A stretch of 64,000 nt of DNA from Alteromonas sp. MMG017 (GTDB taxonomy: Bacteria; Pseudomonadota; Gammaproteobacteria; Enterobacterales; Alteromonadaceae). Both the position numbers and the translations under genes were made by a program. Under the pieces are notes generated by a model, which saw only the letters and a list, made by a program, of their open reading frames with translations, did not search any database and was not told where the DNA came from. This document shows positions 35,308-44,378 of this stretch, piece after piece (position 1 is the first letter of the stretch; the number at the start of each line of letters is the position of its first letter). The stretch is from positions 186,001 through 250,000 of the forward strand of contig NZ_JAGJDY010000008.1 of the NCBI RefSeq assembly GCF_018100795.1, read 5' to 3'.

Positions 35308-36384
35308 ATGAACAATATTCGTCAGTTTTCCAGCAAAGAAGATATCCAAGAGCAAGCCTGCTTATGGATAAGCCGTCTCGATCGTGAACTTAGCGAAGAC
35401 GAAAAAACACAGCTAGATGCGTGGCTTGCCGAAAGTCCAAATCATCGTAAGGCACTGATGGAGGCCGCAAGCTTGTGGGATGACATGTCAGTACTTAACG
35501 AGTTAAGTGGATTGTTTCCTCGTCATCAGAACAAAACCGAAACCAAGGCCCATAATCGCAATAAACGACGCGTGGGTATCGTTACTCAAGCTCGCATGAG
35601 CGCAGCCGCCGCATTTTTAGTGATGGCTATTGCGGTAGGAGTTGTGGTTGACCGTGTTTGGCTTGAAGAGCCAAATGCAGTGGCGCACATGTCTGAAAAA
35701 ATTGAAACCGGTATTGGTGAACAAAGAAATCTTGTGCTTTCTGATGGTTCCACATTACTGTTAAACACAAACTCGCGGGTCACCGTCGATTTTTCTGACG
35801 ATGTGCGAAACATTGTCTTGCTAAAAGGCGAAGCGCATTTTGAAGTGGCGCACGATACCACGCGCCCTTTCACCGTAACCGCTGGAAATAACACGGTTAC
35901 AGCGGTGGGTACTGCGTTTAACATGCAATATGTTGACGATAATGCCTTTGAGTTAGTGGTAACCGACGGAAAAGTATTAGTTAAAGACAGGTTCAGTGCA
36001 TTCAGTAGTAACCAATCATTGTTTTCCAAAACACCCGTTGAAGGTGAAGGCCTGCTTATGTTTGCGGGTGAAAAAGCCACAGTTAAAGGCGATGTTGATG
36101 CCCGTGAAAGCTTATCGCAAAATGATATCGACGATGACTTAGCATGGCAGCAAGGCATGATTGTGTTTAAAGGCGAGCGCTTAGAAGCCGTACTTGCTGA
36201 AATTGGCAGATATACCCAAGTACATTTTCAGATTTCTGACGAGTCACTTAAAAGTCGCCGTGTTGCTGGCTACTTTAAAGTGGGTGATATTGATGGCTTG
36301 CTAGCGGCACTGAAAAACAGCTTTAACATCGAATACGAGAAAGTTTCTGATACCAGTATTCAGTTATCGGTTTCCCGAAGCTAG
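35308..36384 (+). CDS. FecR-type anti-sigma transducer
   Basis: A 358-residue inner-membrane protein. The N-terminal cytoplasmic DUF4880-type segment (EQACLWISRLDRELSEDEKTQLDAWL) should bind the ECF factor. One membrane helix follows near residues 95-115 (AAAFLVMAIAVGVVVDRVW), then a periplasmic FecR domain (LVLSDGSTLLLNTNSRVTVDF) and a C-terminal STN-like segment (LEAVLAEIGRYTQVHFQISD). It transmits ligand binding by the STN receptor to the sigma factor. It sits one base after the sigma stop and 190 bp before the second receptor. Confidence 0.93.
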   Translation: MNNIRQFSSKEDIQEQACLWISRLDRELSEDEKTQLDAWLAESPNHRKALMEAASLWDDMSVLNELSGLFPRHQNKTETKAHNRNKRRVGIVTQARMSAAAAFLVMAIAVGVVVDRVWLEEPNAVAHMSEKIETGIGEQRNLVLSDGSTLLLNTNSRVTVDFSDDVRNIVLLKGEAHFEVAHDTTRPFTVTAGNNTVTAVGTAFNMQYVDDNAFELVVTDGKVLVKDRFSAFSSNQSLFSKTPVEGEGLLMFAGEKATVKGDVDARESLSQNDIDDDLAWQQGMIVFKGERLEAVLAEIGRYTQVHFQISDESLKSRRVAGYFKVGDIDGLLAALKNSFNIEYEKVSDTSIQLSVSRS

Positions 36385-36574
36385 TTTAAGCCTAGTGTAG
36401 GGGGCCACTGCAGGGGCATTAAAGGGCTAATTCGCAGATAACTCGCGATTGATGGTCAAAGGCATGCTTTAAGGTTAGTGTTTGTCTTATAAAAGCAATG
36501 CGCTTGCATTACTTGGCATAAGCTTAACTATTGTGACAATATAATAAAACAAATAATAAGTACGATTTCTTATC

Positions 36575-39500
36575 TTGCATCATTTGCGTTCGGCCAATTT
36601 TTCTCGTGCAGTAGTGCGCAGCTATAACAGTGTGCGCAAGGCAAGTATATGCCTTGTGTTAGCCGTTTGTGCTGGTCCCATTCAATGCACATACGCCCAA
36701 GAGCCCGAGTCTCAAGCTGGTCAACGGAGCAAACAAGAAAATGTGCCAAGCCCAATAAAGCAGTCTAATCAAACGGCCTTTCAGTTTTCAATTCCAGCCC
36801 AAGATGCCGATGACGCGCTAACAGAACTAGCAAAGCAAGCTAATACCACACTCTTATTTCCTTTCGACTTAGCGCAAACGGTTAAAACCAATTCTTTAGA
36901 GGGCAACTTCACCCTTAACGAAGCTTTATCAAAATTGCTTGATGGCACCGAGCTTGCCGTAGTAACCGACAGTGCTGGGCAAGTCAGTATTCGTTCTCGC
37001 AGTGATGTGGTTGCTCAAAATAGAAAAGACGAGGGTGAAGAGAAGGTTCAAGAAGAAGACACGAGTAATACGATTGAGCGCATCGCCGTGGTAGGCACGA
37101 GAAACTCTCCTCGTAGTGTGGTCGACTCGCCCGTGCCACTAGATATTATTGGCTCAGAATCATTGCGTTCACAAGGCAACAGCGATGCCTTGTCGATGCT
37201 AAGCACCATGGTGCCTTCTTTAAACGTCAACGATCAGCCTATTAATGATGCTACCAGTTTAGTGCGACCTGCTAATTTACGAGGTATGGCGTCAGATCAC
37301 ACATTGCTGCTCGTTAACGGTAAACGCAGACATCGCTCGGCAGTCATTACCTTTCTTGGCGGTGGCTTATCTGATGGCGCACAGGGGCCGGATATTTCGG
37401 TTATCCCAGCTTATGCATTAAAGCAAATTGAAGTTTTACGAGATGGTGCTGCGGCACAATACGGTTCAGATGCCATTGCTGGCGTGATTAACTTCGTACT
37501 TGATGATAGTGATTCAGGTGGCAGCATCGCACTTAAAACGGGTACTTATTCTGAAGGTGATGGTGAGTTATTTCAGATACAGGCTAATAAAGGTTTTCGT
37601 TTAGGTGAAAACGGCTTCTTGAACGCCACGGTAGAATATCGACAGCAACAAGGCACATCACGCTCTGTTCAGCGTGATGATGCCCAAGGCCTCATCGACG
37701 CAGGCAACACATTTATAAGTAGCCCCGCGCAAATTTGGGGGGCACTAGATGTTAACGAAGACATGAAAATGTCGGTAAATGCGGGGTGGGATATTGCGCC
37801 TAACTACGAAGGATACGCGTTAGCAACTTATGCACATCGAGAAATAAGTGGTGGTTTTTACTATCGCAACCCACAAACCCGAGAAGGTGTCTTTTCTGAA
37901 ACGAACGAAGAAACGGGCGAAAGTCGCTTATTAGTTGGGGATTTAGACGGTATAGGGCAGGGGATTAGCTGCCCCACTATTTTCCTTGATGATACCAATG
38001 TATTGGATAACCCCGATTATTTGCGTATTGCCGATAACACCACCGCACTTGGTGCGAATTGCTTTGCCTTTAACGAGTGGTTTCCTGGTGGGTTTACCCC
38101 ACAATTCGGTGGCACAATTACTGATGCCTCAGTATTTGCTGGTGTTAAAACGGAATTAGACAATGGCTGGGCAATGGATTTGAGTGCCAGTGTAGGGTAT
38201 TCAGATATTGCTTATCGGCTATCGGGTACAGTTAACCCTTCGCTAGGGCCAGACTCTCCGCTCTCTTTTACACCGGGCTCTGTGAGCCAAGTAGAGCGTA
38301 CGTTTAATCTTGATTTCGCAAAGCTAATTCAATCTGTATTTGAAGAGCCAATTAGTATTGCTATGGGCGCAGAGTGGCGCAGAGAAACTTACTTTCAAAA
38401 AGCCGGCGATGATGCCTCTTATGCCGCAGGCTCGCTTGCTTTTGACCCCACCACGGAGGCGTCGCAAGGGTTCAGCATTGGTTCTAACGGGTTTCCTGGT
38501 TACCAGCCTCAATCTGCAGGGCACTGGAGTAGAAGTAATTGGGCGGTGTACATAGATTTGGAGTTTTTTTTAAGTGAAGCATGGCAGTTTGGTGTAGCGA
38601 CCCGCGTTGAACACTTTACTGATTTTGGCTCTACCTTTGATGGAAAGCTAAGTACGCGATACAAGGTTAACGACTTATTTGCCCTTCGAGGCTCTATCAA
38701 TACGGGCTTTAAAGCGCCGACAGTAGGGCAAAGTAACGTAATTAATGTTACCACTGCTTACAGCGCAAATGGACTAGAAGACCAAGCCACATTGCCGCCC
38801 ACTGATTTGATATCACAACAGCTAGGTGCAACACCGCTCACTCCAGAGGAATCGGTTAACTTTAGTTTAGGTGTGGTGATGCACGTAAGTGATACCTTTT
38901 TCGCAACCCTCGACTATTTCAATATCCGTTTAATGGACAGGATCAGTACCACGTCGGCAATACCGCTTAGTGACGCAGACATCCAAGTGCTTAGTGCGAA
39001 GGGCCGAGACGATGCGGCGAAATACAACGCCGCCAAATTTTTCACCAATGACTTTGATACCCAAACCCAAGGTGTCGATTTAGTGGTTCACTATGACTTC
39101 ATGGTACAAGATTGGAAGCAGACATTGTTGTTAGCTTACAATTGGACAGACACACAAGTAGAGCGGGTGACCTTATATCCCACTATGGTTGATGGTGAGA
39201 TAACCTTAATGCCAAACCTGACAACACAGCGCATTAGAATGCTAGAAGATAACTTGCCAGCACACAGAGGCAGTTTGACGCTAGAACAGTACATTGGCGA
39301 CGTTAATTTTACGTGGCGGGCAAACTACTACGGTAAATACTACGAAGACCATCTAGATGCTTCAGCGGGAATGGATATTTTTGGAAGCGACACGCTAACG
39401 GCAGATGCGCAAGTAGCATGGTATTTTTCACCGTCGTGGCGATTTACGCTAGGTGTGCAAAATTTATTTGATACAAAACCTGATAGCAATCCATTCAGTG

Positions 39501-39589
39501 GGGAAGTAGGGGCTTTATATCCGCCAACATCGCCAGGGGGAATTAATGGTGCTTTCTATTATTTAGGGTTGGAATACAGTGTTGATTAA
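36575..39589 (+). CDS. TonB-dependent receptor with N-terminal STN signalling domain
   Basis: A 1004-residue outer-membrane receptor-transducer. After the signal peptide (ending near CTYAQEP) comes a secretin/TonB N-terminal (STN) domain, about residues 65-145, with FSIPAQDADDALTELAKQANTTLLF. The plug and barrel follow. The plug block NDQPINDATSLVRPANLRG and the stretch to AIAGVINFVLDD are almost the same as in the first receptor, so the two are paralogues that differ mainly by this domain. The start is unclear: TTG 36575 gives a long signal peptide and GTG 36614 a more usual one. The ligand is unknown; no Fur box was found in front. Confidence 0.92.
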   Translation: MHHLRSANFSRAVVRSYNSVRKASICLVLAVCAGPIQCTYAQEPESQAGQRSKQENVPSPIKQSNQTAFQFSIPAQDADDALTELAKQANTTLLFPFDLAQTVKTNSLEGNFTLNEALSKLLDGTELAVVTDSAGQVSIRSRSDVVAQNRKDEGEEKVQEEDTSNTIERIAVVGTRNSPRSVVDSPVPLDIIGSESLRSQGNSDALSMLSTMVPSLNVNDQPINDATSLVRPANLRGMASDHTLLLVNGKRRHRSAVITFLGGGLSDGAQGPDISVIPAYALKQIEVLRDGAAAQYGSDAIAGVINFVLDDSDSGGSIALKTGTYSEGDGELFQIQANKGFRLGENGFLNATVEYRQQQGTSRSVQRDDAQGLIDAGNTFISSPAQIWGALDVNEDMKMSVNAGWDIAPNYEGYALATYAHREISGGFYYRNPQTREGVFSETNEETGESRLLVGDLDGIGQGISCPTIFLDDTNVLDNPDYLRIADNTTALGANCFAFNEWFPGGFTPQFGGTITDASVFAGVKTELDNGWAMDLSASVGYSDIAYRLSGTVNPSLGPDSPLSFTPGSVSQVERTFNLDFAKLIQSVFEEPISIAMGAEWRRETYFQKAGDDASYAAGSLAFDPTTEASQGFSIGSNGFPGYQPQSAGHWSRSNWAVYIDLEFFLSEAWQFGVATRVEHFTDFGSTFDGKLSTRYKVNDLFALRGSINTGFKAPTVGQSNVINVTTAYSANGLEDQATLPPTDLISQQLGATPLTPEESVNFSLGVVMHVSDTFFATLDYFNIRLMDRISTTSAIPLSDADIQVLSAKGRDDAAKYNAAKFFTNDFDTQTQGVDLVVHYDFMVQDWKQTLLLAYNWTDTQVERVTLYPTMVDGEITLMPNLTTQRIRMLEDNLPAHRGSLTLEQYIGDVNFTWRANYYGKYYEDHLDASAGMDIFGSDTLTADAQVAWYFSPSWRFTLGVQNLFDTKPDSNPFSGEVGALYPPTSPGGINGAFYYLGLEYSVD

Positions 39590-39636
39590 CGACACACAAG
39601 TTAATTGAAATAGAAGATCAAATAAATTCTGGATAG

Positions 39637-39699
39637 AACGTAGGAAGGAGAAACTAGGAAAATGCCTAGGAAAAAAGGGAAGAACTAGCCTACGTTTTT
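39637..39699 (+). terminator. Terminator of the STN receptor gene, overlapping the bfd 3' end
   Basis: AACGTAGG (39637-39644) pairs with CCTACGTT (39689-39696), followed by T to 39699. The intervening bases contain a second small hairpin (CTAGG with CCTAG). The right arm lies in the last codons of bfd on the other strand. Confidence 0.6.
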
Positions 39700-39879
39700 A
39701 AACATAGAATCATCGATGATAGTTTGATCGATAATCTGTTGTGCCATTTGGATGCACTTGCCACACTGGGAACCCAGTTCCATATGTTCACGCAATTCAC
39801 GCATGTTGCCTACGCCATTACCTTGTACTGCGGCGCGTATGCTTTTATCGGTAACGCCGTAACACATACATACAAACAT
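39685..39879 (-). CDS. bfd: Bacterioferritin-associated ferredoxin
   Basis: A 64-residue [2Fe-2S] protein that helps release iron from bacterioferritin by passing electrons to it. The four ligands appear as CMC near the N-terminus and CGKC near residue 43, in the family pattern MFVCMCYGVTDKSIR and GSQCGKCIQMAQQI. The start is taken at ATG 39879, with GGAG six bases upstream; a TTG four codons earlier covers the ribosome site. A Fur-type operator lies 23-44 bp upstream, fitting the known iron control of bfd. No bfr gene is in the window. Confidence 0.93.
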   Translation of the reverse strand: MFVCMCYGVTDKSIRAAVQGNGVGNMRELREHMELGSQCGKCIQMAQQIIDQTIIDDSMFKNVG

Positions 39880-39901
39880 AAAACACTCCAAATAAGTCTG
39901 T

Positions 39902-39923
39902 AAATGATAATAATTGCTATTTC
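39902..39923 (-). promoter_or_regulatory. Fur box upstream of bfd
   Basis: AAATGATAATAATTGCTATTT matches the Fur operator pattern well (tandem NATA/TAAT hexamers). Its position just upstream of bfd supports derepression in low iron. Confidence 0.75.
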
Positions 39924-40140
39924 ATTCTAATGCAAGTGAGATTTAGTCGTATTCACACTCAAGAAATCATCAAAAAGGGTGGCCTTTGGTACGATGAGTG
40001 AATAAATCATGAAGAATTAGCGAAAGTACAGTGCGTTACCGCTTGTTATCTAAGATAAAGTACCAATAAAGGAAATAGAAAACGCCCATTAATAAGACGT
40101 TTTACTAATTATTAAATATTTTAAAAAATTGGAGATATTC

Positions 40141-40746
40141 ATGAGTGTATTAGTTGGTCGTCCAGCGCCGGATTTTACCGCTGCTGCAGTATTAGGTTCG
40201 GGTGAAATAGTTGATTCATTTTCACTCTCTGAAACCATCAAAGGCAAAAAAGCGGTACTTTTTTTCTACCCGCTAGATTTCACCTTTGTTTGCCCATCTG
40301 AACTTATTGCTTTTGATAAGCGTTTTGAAGAATTTAAAAAACGCGGCGTAGAAGTGATTGGGGTTTCTATCGATTCACAGTTTTCTCATAACGCATGGCG
40401 AAATACGCCAGTAAACGAAGGTGGCATTGGCCCAGTAAAATACACCTTGGTGGCCGATGTAAAACATGAAATCTGCCAGGCATATGATGTAGAACACCCT
40501 GAAGATGGCGTGGCATTTAGGGGTTCTTTCCTGATTGATGAAGAAGGCCAGGTCCGTCACCAAGTGATTAACGACCTTCCACTAGGCCGCAATGTAGATG
40601 AAATGCTTCGTATGGTTGATGCGCTTGCATTCCATCAAGAGCATGGCGAAGTTTGCCCAGCGGGTTGGACACAAGGGAAAGCGGGTATGGATGCTTCACC
40701 AGAAGGCGTAGCTAAGTACCTTGCAGCAGAAGCTGACAAGTTATAA
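40141..40746 (+). CDS. 2-Cys peroxiredoxin (AhpC/Prx1 type)
   Basis: A 201-residue thiol peroxidase that reduces hydrogen peroxide and organic peroxides. The peroxidatic Cys is in LDFTFVCPSELIAF (about residue 49) and the resolving Cys in EVCPAGW (about 170). The C-terminal YF-like tail reaches EADKL. The start at ATG 40141 has TTGGAG 6 bp upstream. No ahpF follows, so a thioredoxin is the probable reductant. A 13-bp palindrome TTATCTAAGATAA lies about 85 bp upstream. A strong terminator follows, so the gene is monocistronic. Confidence 0.95.
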   Translation: MSVLVGRPAPDFTAAAVLGSGEIVDSFSLSETIKGKKAVLFFYPLDFTFVCPSELIAFDKRFEEFKKRGVEVIGVSIDSQFSHNAWRNTPVNEGGIGPVKYTLVADVKHEICQAYDVEHPEDGVAFRGSFLIDEEGQVRHQVINDLPLGRNVDEMLRMVDALAFHQEHGEVCPAGWTQGKAGMDASPEGVAKYLAAEADKL

Positions 40747-40833
40747 TAGGCCGAAAGTCTCTACAATAGCCTTTAAAATAGGCATTTCGGCTTGTTAAAC
40801 AGGCTTTATGCAAATCCGTTTATCCAATACTAA

Positions 40834-40860
40834 AACAGCGCCATTCGGCGCTGTTTTTTT
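40834..40860 (+). terminator. Intrinsic terminator of the peroxiredoxin gene
   Basis: AACAGCGCC (40834-40842) pairs with GGCGCTGTT (40847-40855) and runs into seven T. It lies about 90 bp after the stop. Confidence 0.9.
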
Positions 40861-40921
40861 CTATTGAATAGATTTTAATTTGAAGCGCTTGCCGCTAAGC
40901 CAGCATTTCAGGCGTTGCATA

Positions 40922-41578
40922 TCAGCAAGGCTCATCAGGGCAGATAGGTTCACCTGCTAAGGGCCAGCCGCCCAGTGCTTTATAGCGATTTACCATAAAG
41001 CAAAATAGCTCTGTGGTTTTTTGCGCATCATATAATGCGCTGTGAGCTTCTTTTTGATCGAACTCAATGCCTGCCGCTCGACAGGCTTTAACTAATACAG
41101 TTTGGCCCAACGTTAAACCGGCAAGGCTGGTGGTATCAAATGATACAAACGGATGGAAAGGCGTGCGCTTAATGTTGCAGCGAGCTATGGCTGCGTTCAC
41201 GAAGCTTTGATCGAAAGTGGCATTATGCGCCACAATCACCGAGCGCTGGCAATCCGCATCTTTTTGCGCTTTACGAATACCTTTGCACAACGACTTCATT
41301 GCTTCACTTTCTTCAATGGCACCGCGCAGGGCACAGTGAGGGTCGATACCGTTAAACTCTAGCGCTGCAGGTTCTAAGTTCGCGCCTTCAAAAGGGTCTA
41401 CATGGTAATGAAAAGTTTGGTCGGGATAAATCAGGCCATCTTCTTCCATTTTTACCGTTACGGCAGCAATTTCAAGTAAGGCATCGGTCCCAGCGTTGAA
41501 ACCGGCGGTTTCAACGTCGATAACAACAGGGAAGTAGCCCCTAAAACGATGAGGAAGGGAGTGGTGCAACTCAGACAT
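40922..41578 (-). CDS. rnt: Ribonuclease T
   Basis: A 218-residue DEDDh 3'-5' exoribonuclease that trims the 3' ends of tRNA and other stable RNAs. The catalytic blocks are [37 protein letters not shown] and [17 protein letters not shown], holding the Asp, Glu, Asp, His and Asp residues. Length and motifs match E. coli RNase T (215). It is divergent from motY, an arrangement also known in vibrios. Confidence 0.96.
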   Translation of the reverse strand: MSELHHSLPHRFRGYFPVVIDVETAGFNAGTDALLEIAAVTVKMEEDGLIYPDQTFHYHVDPFEGANLEPAALEFNGIDPHCALRGAIEESEAMKSLCKGIRKAQKDADCQRSVIVAHNATFDQSFVNAAIARCNIKRTPFHPFVSFDTTSLAGLTLGQTVLVKACRAAGIEFDQKEAHSALYDAQKTTELFCFMVNRYKALGGWPLAGEPICPDEPC

Positions 41579-41754
41579 AGTTTCTCTTAGCAGGTTCTTT
41601 GGTTACGTAACAAAGCTGTATCAACATAAAAATGCTACAAAAAGTGCTGGGATTATGGCAAGGATAACCCACGGTATCCAGCCTGAATTTCAATGTGGGG
41701 CGTAAGAAACCTGAAATGAGGGGCATAATTGATGGTATTAATGGTATAGAAGGC

Positions 41755-41781
41755 TAAACTTTTCTACACTAAGGACGATAT
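41755..41781 (+). promoter_or_regulatory. Sigma28 (FliA)-type promoter of motY
   Basis: TAAACTTT (41755-41762), an 11-bp spacer and GACGATAT (41774-41781) match the flagellar consensus TAAAGTTT-N11-GCCGATAA at 13 of 16 positions. The predicted start is about 45 bp before the motY start codon. Confidence 0.72.
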
Positions 41782-41835
41782 ATTCTGTAAGCGCCTTTTT
41801 GTTAGGTATGGTTTATCAGTTGAGTGGGTATAGTT

Positions 41836-42702
41836 GTGAAGCGTAAATTCGGTTTACTTATTCCGTTGTTTTTTACTACGGTCGCAAGCGGTGCTATGCG
41901 TCAGTATTCTGCTACGGTAGAAACGTCAAACTGGGAAGTGGTTGATGCATCGCGTTTGCAATGTACATTGAACCATCCTTTACCCGGCTACGGCGATGCC
42001 ATGTTTACAAGCGTGGCTTCTAAACGGCTTAATATGGAATTTGAGCTAGACATGCATTTATTGCCTAATCGCTTCGATGTAGCTGCTGTTTATTCTGTAC
42101 CGCCAAAGTGGATGCCGGGAGTGGCCCCTAAAACCATCGCCGATATGACATTGCGCACGCAATATAATGGCGACCTTCCACAAGACGCTGCATGGACTAT
42201 GCTAAGTGAACTCGAAAAAGGTTTCTGGCCCACCATTTACTATCAAGACTGGTACAACGAATACGATAAAGTGAGTGTTGCATTAAACGCCAGTAATTTT
42301 TCGATGGTGTATAGAGACTTCGTTAAGTGTGTGTCTAACTTATTACCTTACAACTTCGACGATATTGCCTATACGGTGTTGTCGTATCAGAAAAACAGTA
42401 CCGAACTGACTAAGTATTCTCAAAAGCGCCTAACAATGATTGGGGAATACCTAAAAGAAGATAGCGATTTAGAGTTAGTCTTGCTTGATGGCTATACCGA
42501 TAGTTATGGCGGGCGATGGAACAACGAACAATTATCTATACGCCGAGCCAATGAAGTAAAAAGCTACTTAACGACCATTGGCGTGCCCGATGACAGAATT
42601 CAACTGACGGGACACGGCGAGAAGCGTCATATCGCAAATAACGATACCCGAGAGTCACGAGCACAAAATAGACGGGTAGTCGTGCGTTTATCTAAATCTT
42701 AG
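41836..42702 (+). CDS. motY: Sodium-type flagellar motor T-ring protein MotY
   Basis: MotY forms the T ring around the periplasmic part of Na+-driven flagellar motors and holds the PomAB stators. The 288-residue protein has a signal peptide (MKRKFGLLIPLFFTTVASGA), then the MotY-specific N-terminal domain (WTMLSELEKGFWPTIYYQDWYNE, FVKCVSNLLPYNFDDIAYTVL), and a C-terminal OmpA-like peptidoglycan-binding domain (LLDGYTDSYGGRWNNEQLSIRR). The start is taken at GTG 41836 with GAGTGGG upstream; an in-frame GTG four codons earlier is possible. A sigma28-type promoter precedes it, and no other flagellar gene is nearby. Confidence 0.95.
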   Translation: MKRKFGLLIPLFFTTVASGAMRQYSATVETSNWEVVDASRLQCTLNHPLPGYGDAMFTSVASKRLNMEFELDMHLLPNRFDVAAVYSVPPKWMPGVAPKTIADMTLRTQYNGDLPQDAAWTMLSELEKGFWPTIYYQDWYNEYDKVSVALNASNFSMVYRDFVKCVSNLLPYNFDDIAYTVLSYQKNSTELTKYSQKRLTMIGEYLKEDSDLELVLLDGYTDSYGGRWNNEQLSIRRANEVKSYLTTIGVPDDRIQLTGHGEKRHIANNDTRESRAQNRRVVVRLSKS

Positions 42703-42730
42703 GGTTATCTAAAATCCAAATGAAATCTAT

Positions 42731-42758
42731 AAAAAGCGGCTTAATAGCCGCTTTTTTT
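42731..42758 (+). terminator. Intrinsic terminator of motY
   Basis: AGCGGCT (42735-42741) pairs with AGCCGCT (42746-42752) and is followed by a T-run. A-rich flanks make it usable in both directions, so it may also serve glpQ on the other strand. Confidence 0.9.
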
Positions 42759-42785
42759 GTCAAGTGAATAATCTACTTGTTGTTG

Positions 42786-43808
42786 CTATTCGCCTTGAGC
42801 CTCAAGCCAGGTTTTTACCGGCGGCACATGGTCGGTAAATACGCCGTCTACGTTCACCACGTGTTTAAGGGTAGACAGAAGTTGTTCTGCTGTCATGCCT
42901 GGCGGAAGGGCATCTTGACGGAACGTGTAGGGATGAATAATGAAACCTTCTGAATGGGCATACTCAACCCACGATGCGGGTACTAATTTACCTGCTTTCA
43001 TCGCTTGTGGGTCTAGTAGTTGACCTAACCAAGGGCCTAAACCGTCAGCATAGTTTGCCACTTCTTTCATGCCTGCTTCACTTTTGATCCAATCGTAGTC
43101 TGTGGTTGATTCGCCCCAACTGTTTTCACCCATTAGCATGACCACTTTGCCCGCATAGTTTAGGTCTTTTCTAATGCGCTTTATTTCATCGAAGTCAAAA
43201 CACTGCAAGTAACTATTGGCGTCTTTATTGGCAAGATTAAATCGTGTCAGTGATGCAATCACAATCTGGCTTGCATCTACTCCTTGTTCGTTATGCCACG
43301 CTGGTGATTTTACTTCCGTATATACCCCTACATCGGTATTAAACTCTCGATTGAGCTGAGTAATAAGCTCGTAGTGCTCTTCTAAGGTTGCCACGGTAAA
43401 ATTTGCCGTATTCCCTGTATAGCGTTTTGTAAAAACTTGTTCGCCCTTGCTGTTCGCTCGTTCGTGTACTTGCAGAGTACGAAGCTCAGCTAACGTGAAA
43501 TCTAAGGCGTAAAAGCGACCATCTTTACGTGCACGCTCTGGAAATACTTGCTCGACGTTGGTTACTGTTTCTAAATGTATGTCGTGCAAGACCACGGCAA
43601 TCCCATCTTTAGTAATAACCGCATCTTGCTCAATAAAGTCAGGGTTCATGGCAAAAGCAAGCGTGGCGGCTTCTAATGTGTGCTCAGGCAGATAACCTGA
43701 CGCGCCCCTATGAGCAATAACATCGAAGTCTTTCGCCAATAGTACTGGGCTTGTAAAAATCGAGATAGAAAGCGAGAAAGTAAGTAGAGCGTGACGAATT
43801 TTTAGCAT
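42786..43808 (-). CDS. glpQ: Periplasmic glycerophosphodiester phosphodiesterase
   Basis: GlpQ hydrolyses deacylated phospholipids such as glycerophosphocholine to glycerol 3-phosphate and an alcohol. The 340-residue protein has a signal peptide (LTFSLSISIFTSPVLLA). The catalytic start is VIAHRGASGYLPEHTLEA, followed by IEQDAVITKDGIAVVLHD with the metal-binding Glu and Asp and the second catalytic His. Length and motifs match periplasmic GlpQ rather than cytosolic UgpQ (about 247). It is monocistronic. No glpT transporter is beside it. Confidence 0.94.
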   Translation of the reverse strand: MLKIRHALLTFSLSISIFTSPVLLAKDFDVIAHRGASGYLPEHTLEAATLAFAMNPDFIEQDAVITKDGIAVVLHDIHLETVTNVEQVFPERARKDGRFYALDFTLAELRTLQVHERANSKGEQVFTKRYTGNTANFTVATLEEHYELITQLNREFNTDVGVYTEVKSPAWHNEQGVDASQIVIASLTRFNLANKDANSYLQCFDFDEIKRIRKDLNYAGKVVMLMGENSWGESTTDYDWIKSEAGMKEVANYADGLGPWLGQLLDPQAMKAGKLVPASWVEYAHSEGFIIHPYTFRQDALPPGMTAEQLLSTLKHVVNVDGVFTDHVPPVKTWLEAQGE

Positions 43809-43858
43809 GATAGGGCAATATCCTTATTAATAGGGCCGCTGTATTTTAAAATAGAGAC

Positions 43859-44245
43859 TTATTGTTTTGTTTGGATAAGTTCAATGGCATAGCCATCTGG
43901 GTCGCGAACAAAAGCGATGACAGTAGAGCCGCCCTTAACAGGACCTGGCTTACGGTATACATCACAGCCATTTTGTTCAAGGGTTTCGCAGAACTGATAA
44001 ATATCGTCTACTTCGATGGCGATGTGGCCGTAAGCTGTGCCTTTTTCATAGGTGTTGTCACCCCAGTTATAAGTGAGTTCAAGTACGGTAGTGTTAGTTT
44101 CTTCACCGTAACCCACGAAAGCGAGCGTGTATTCATAAGCTTGGTTTTCAGACTTTCTTAGCAGCTTCATGCCCATCAAATTAGTGTAGAAGTGCAAAGA
44201 CGCATCAAGATCCTCAACACGAAGCATGGTATGTAGCATTCTCAT
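43859..44245 (-). CDS. gloA: Lactoylglutathione lyase (glyoxalase I)
   Basis: Glyoxalase I converts the methylglyoxal-glutathione adduct to S-lactoylglutathione. The 128-residue protein shows all four metal ligands in the usual contexts: His 5 ([10 protein letters not shown]), Glu in VLELTYNW, His in YGHIAIEV and Glu in YAIELIQ. The short form without extra helices is typical of the Ni-dependent bacterial enzyme. It depends on glutathione, linking it to gshA at 8.8 kb. It is separate from glpQ by 50 bp and could be read through into it. Confidence 0.95.
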   Translation of the reverse strand: MRMLHTMLRVEDLDASLHFYTNLMGMKLLRKSENQAYEYTLAFVGYGEETNTTVLELTYNWGDNTYEKGTAYGHIAIEVDDIYQFCETLEQNGCDVYRKPGPVKGGSTVIAFVRDPDGYAIELIQTKQ

Positions 44246-44378
44246 TCGATTCTCCCCCGTCCTTCTAAGGACATCATGTATATCAGTTTACTATGGGTAT
44301 GTGAAAGGAATGAGACACTAAGGCGCAAATACAATGGCTGCAAGCGCCTATCGGTAAACCGCTAGCAAAAAAGGATAG

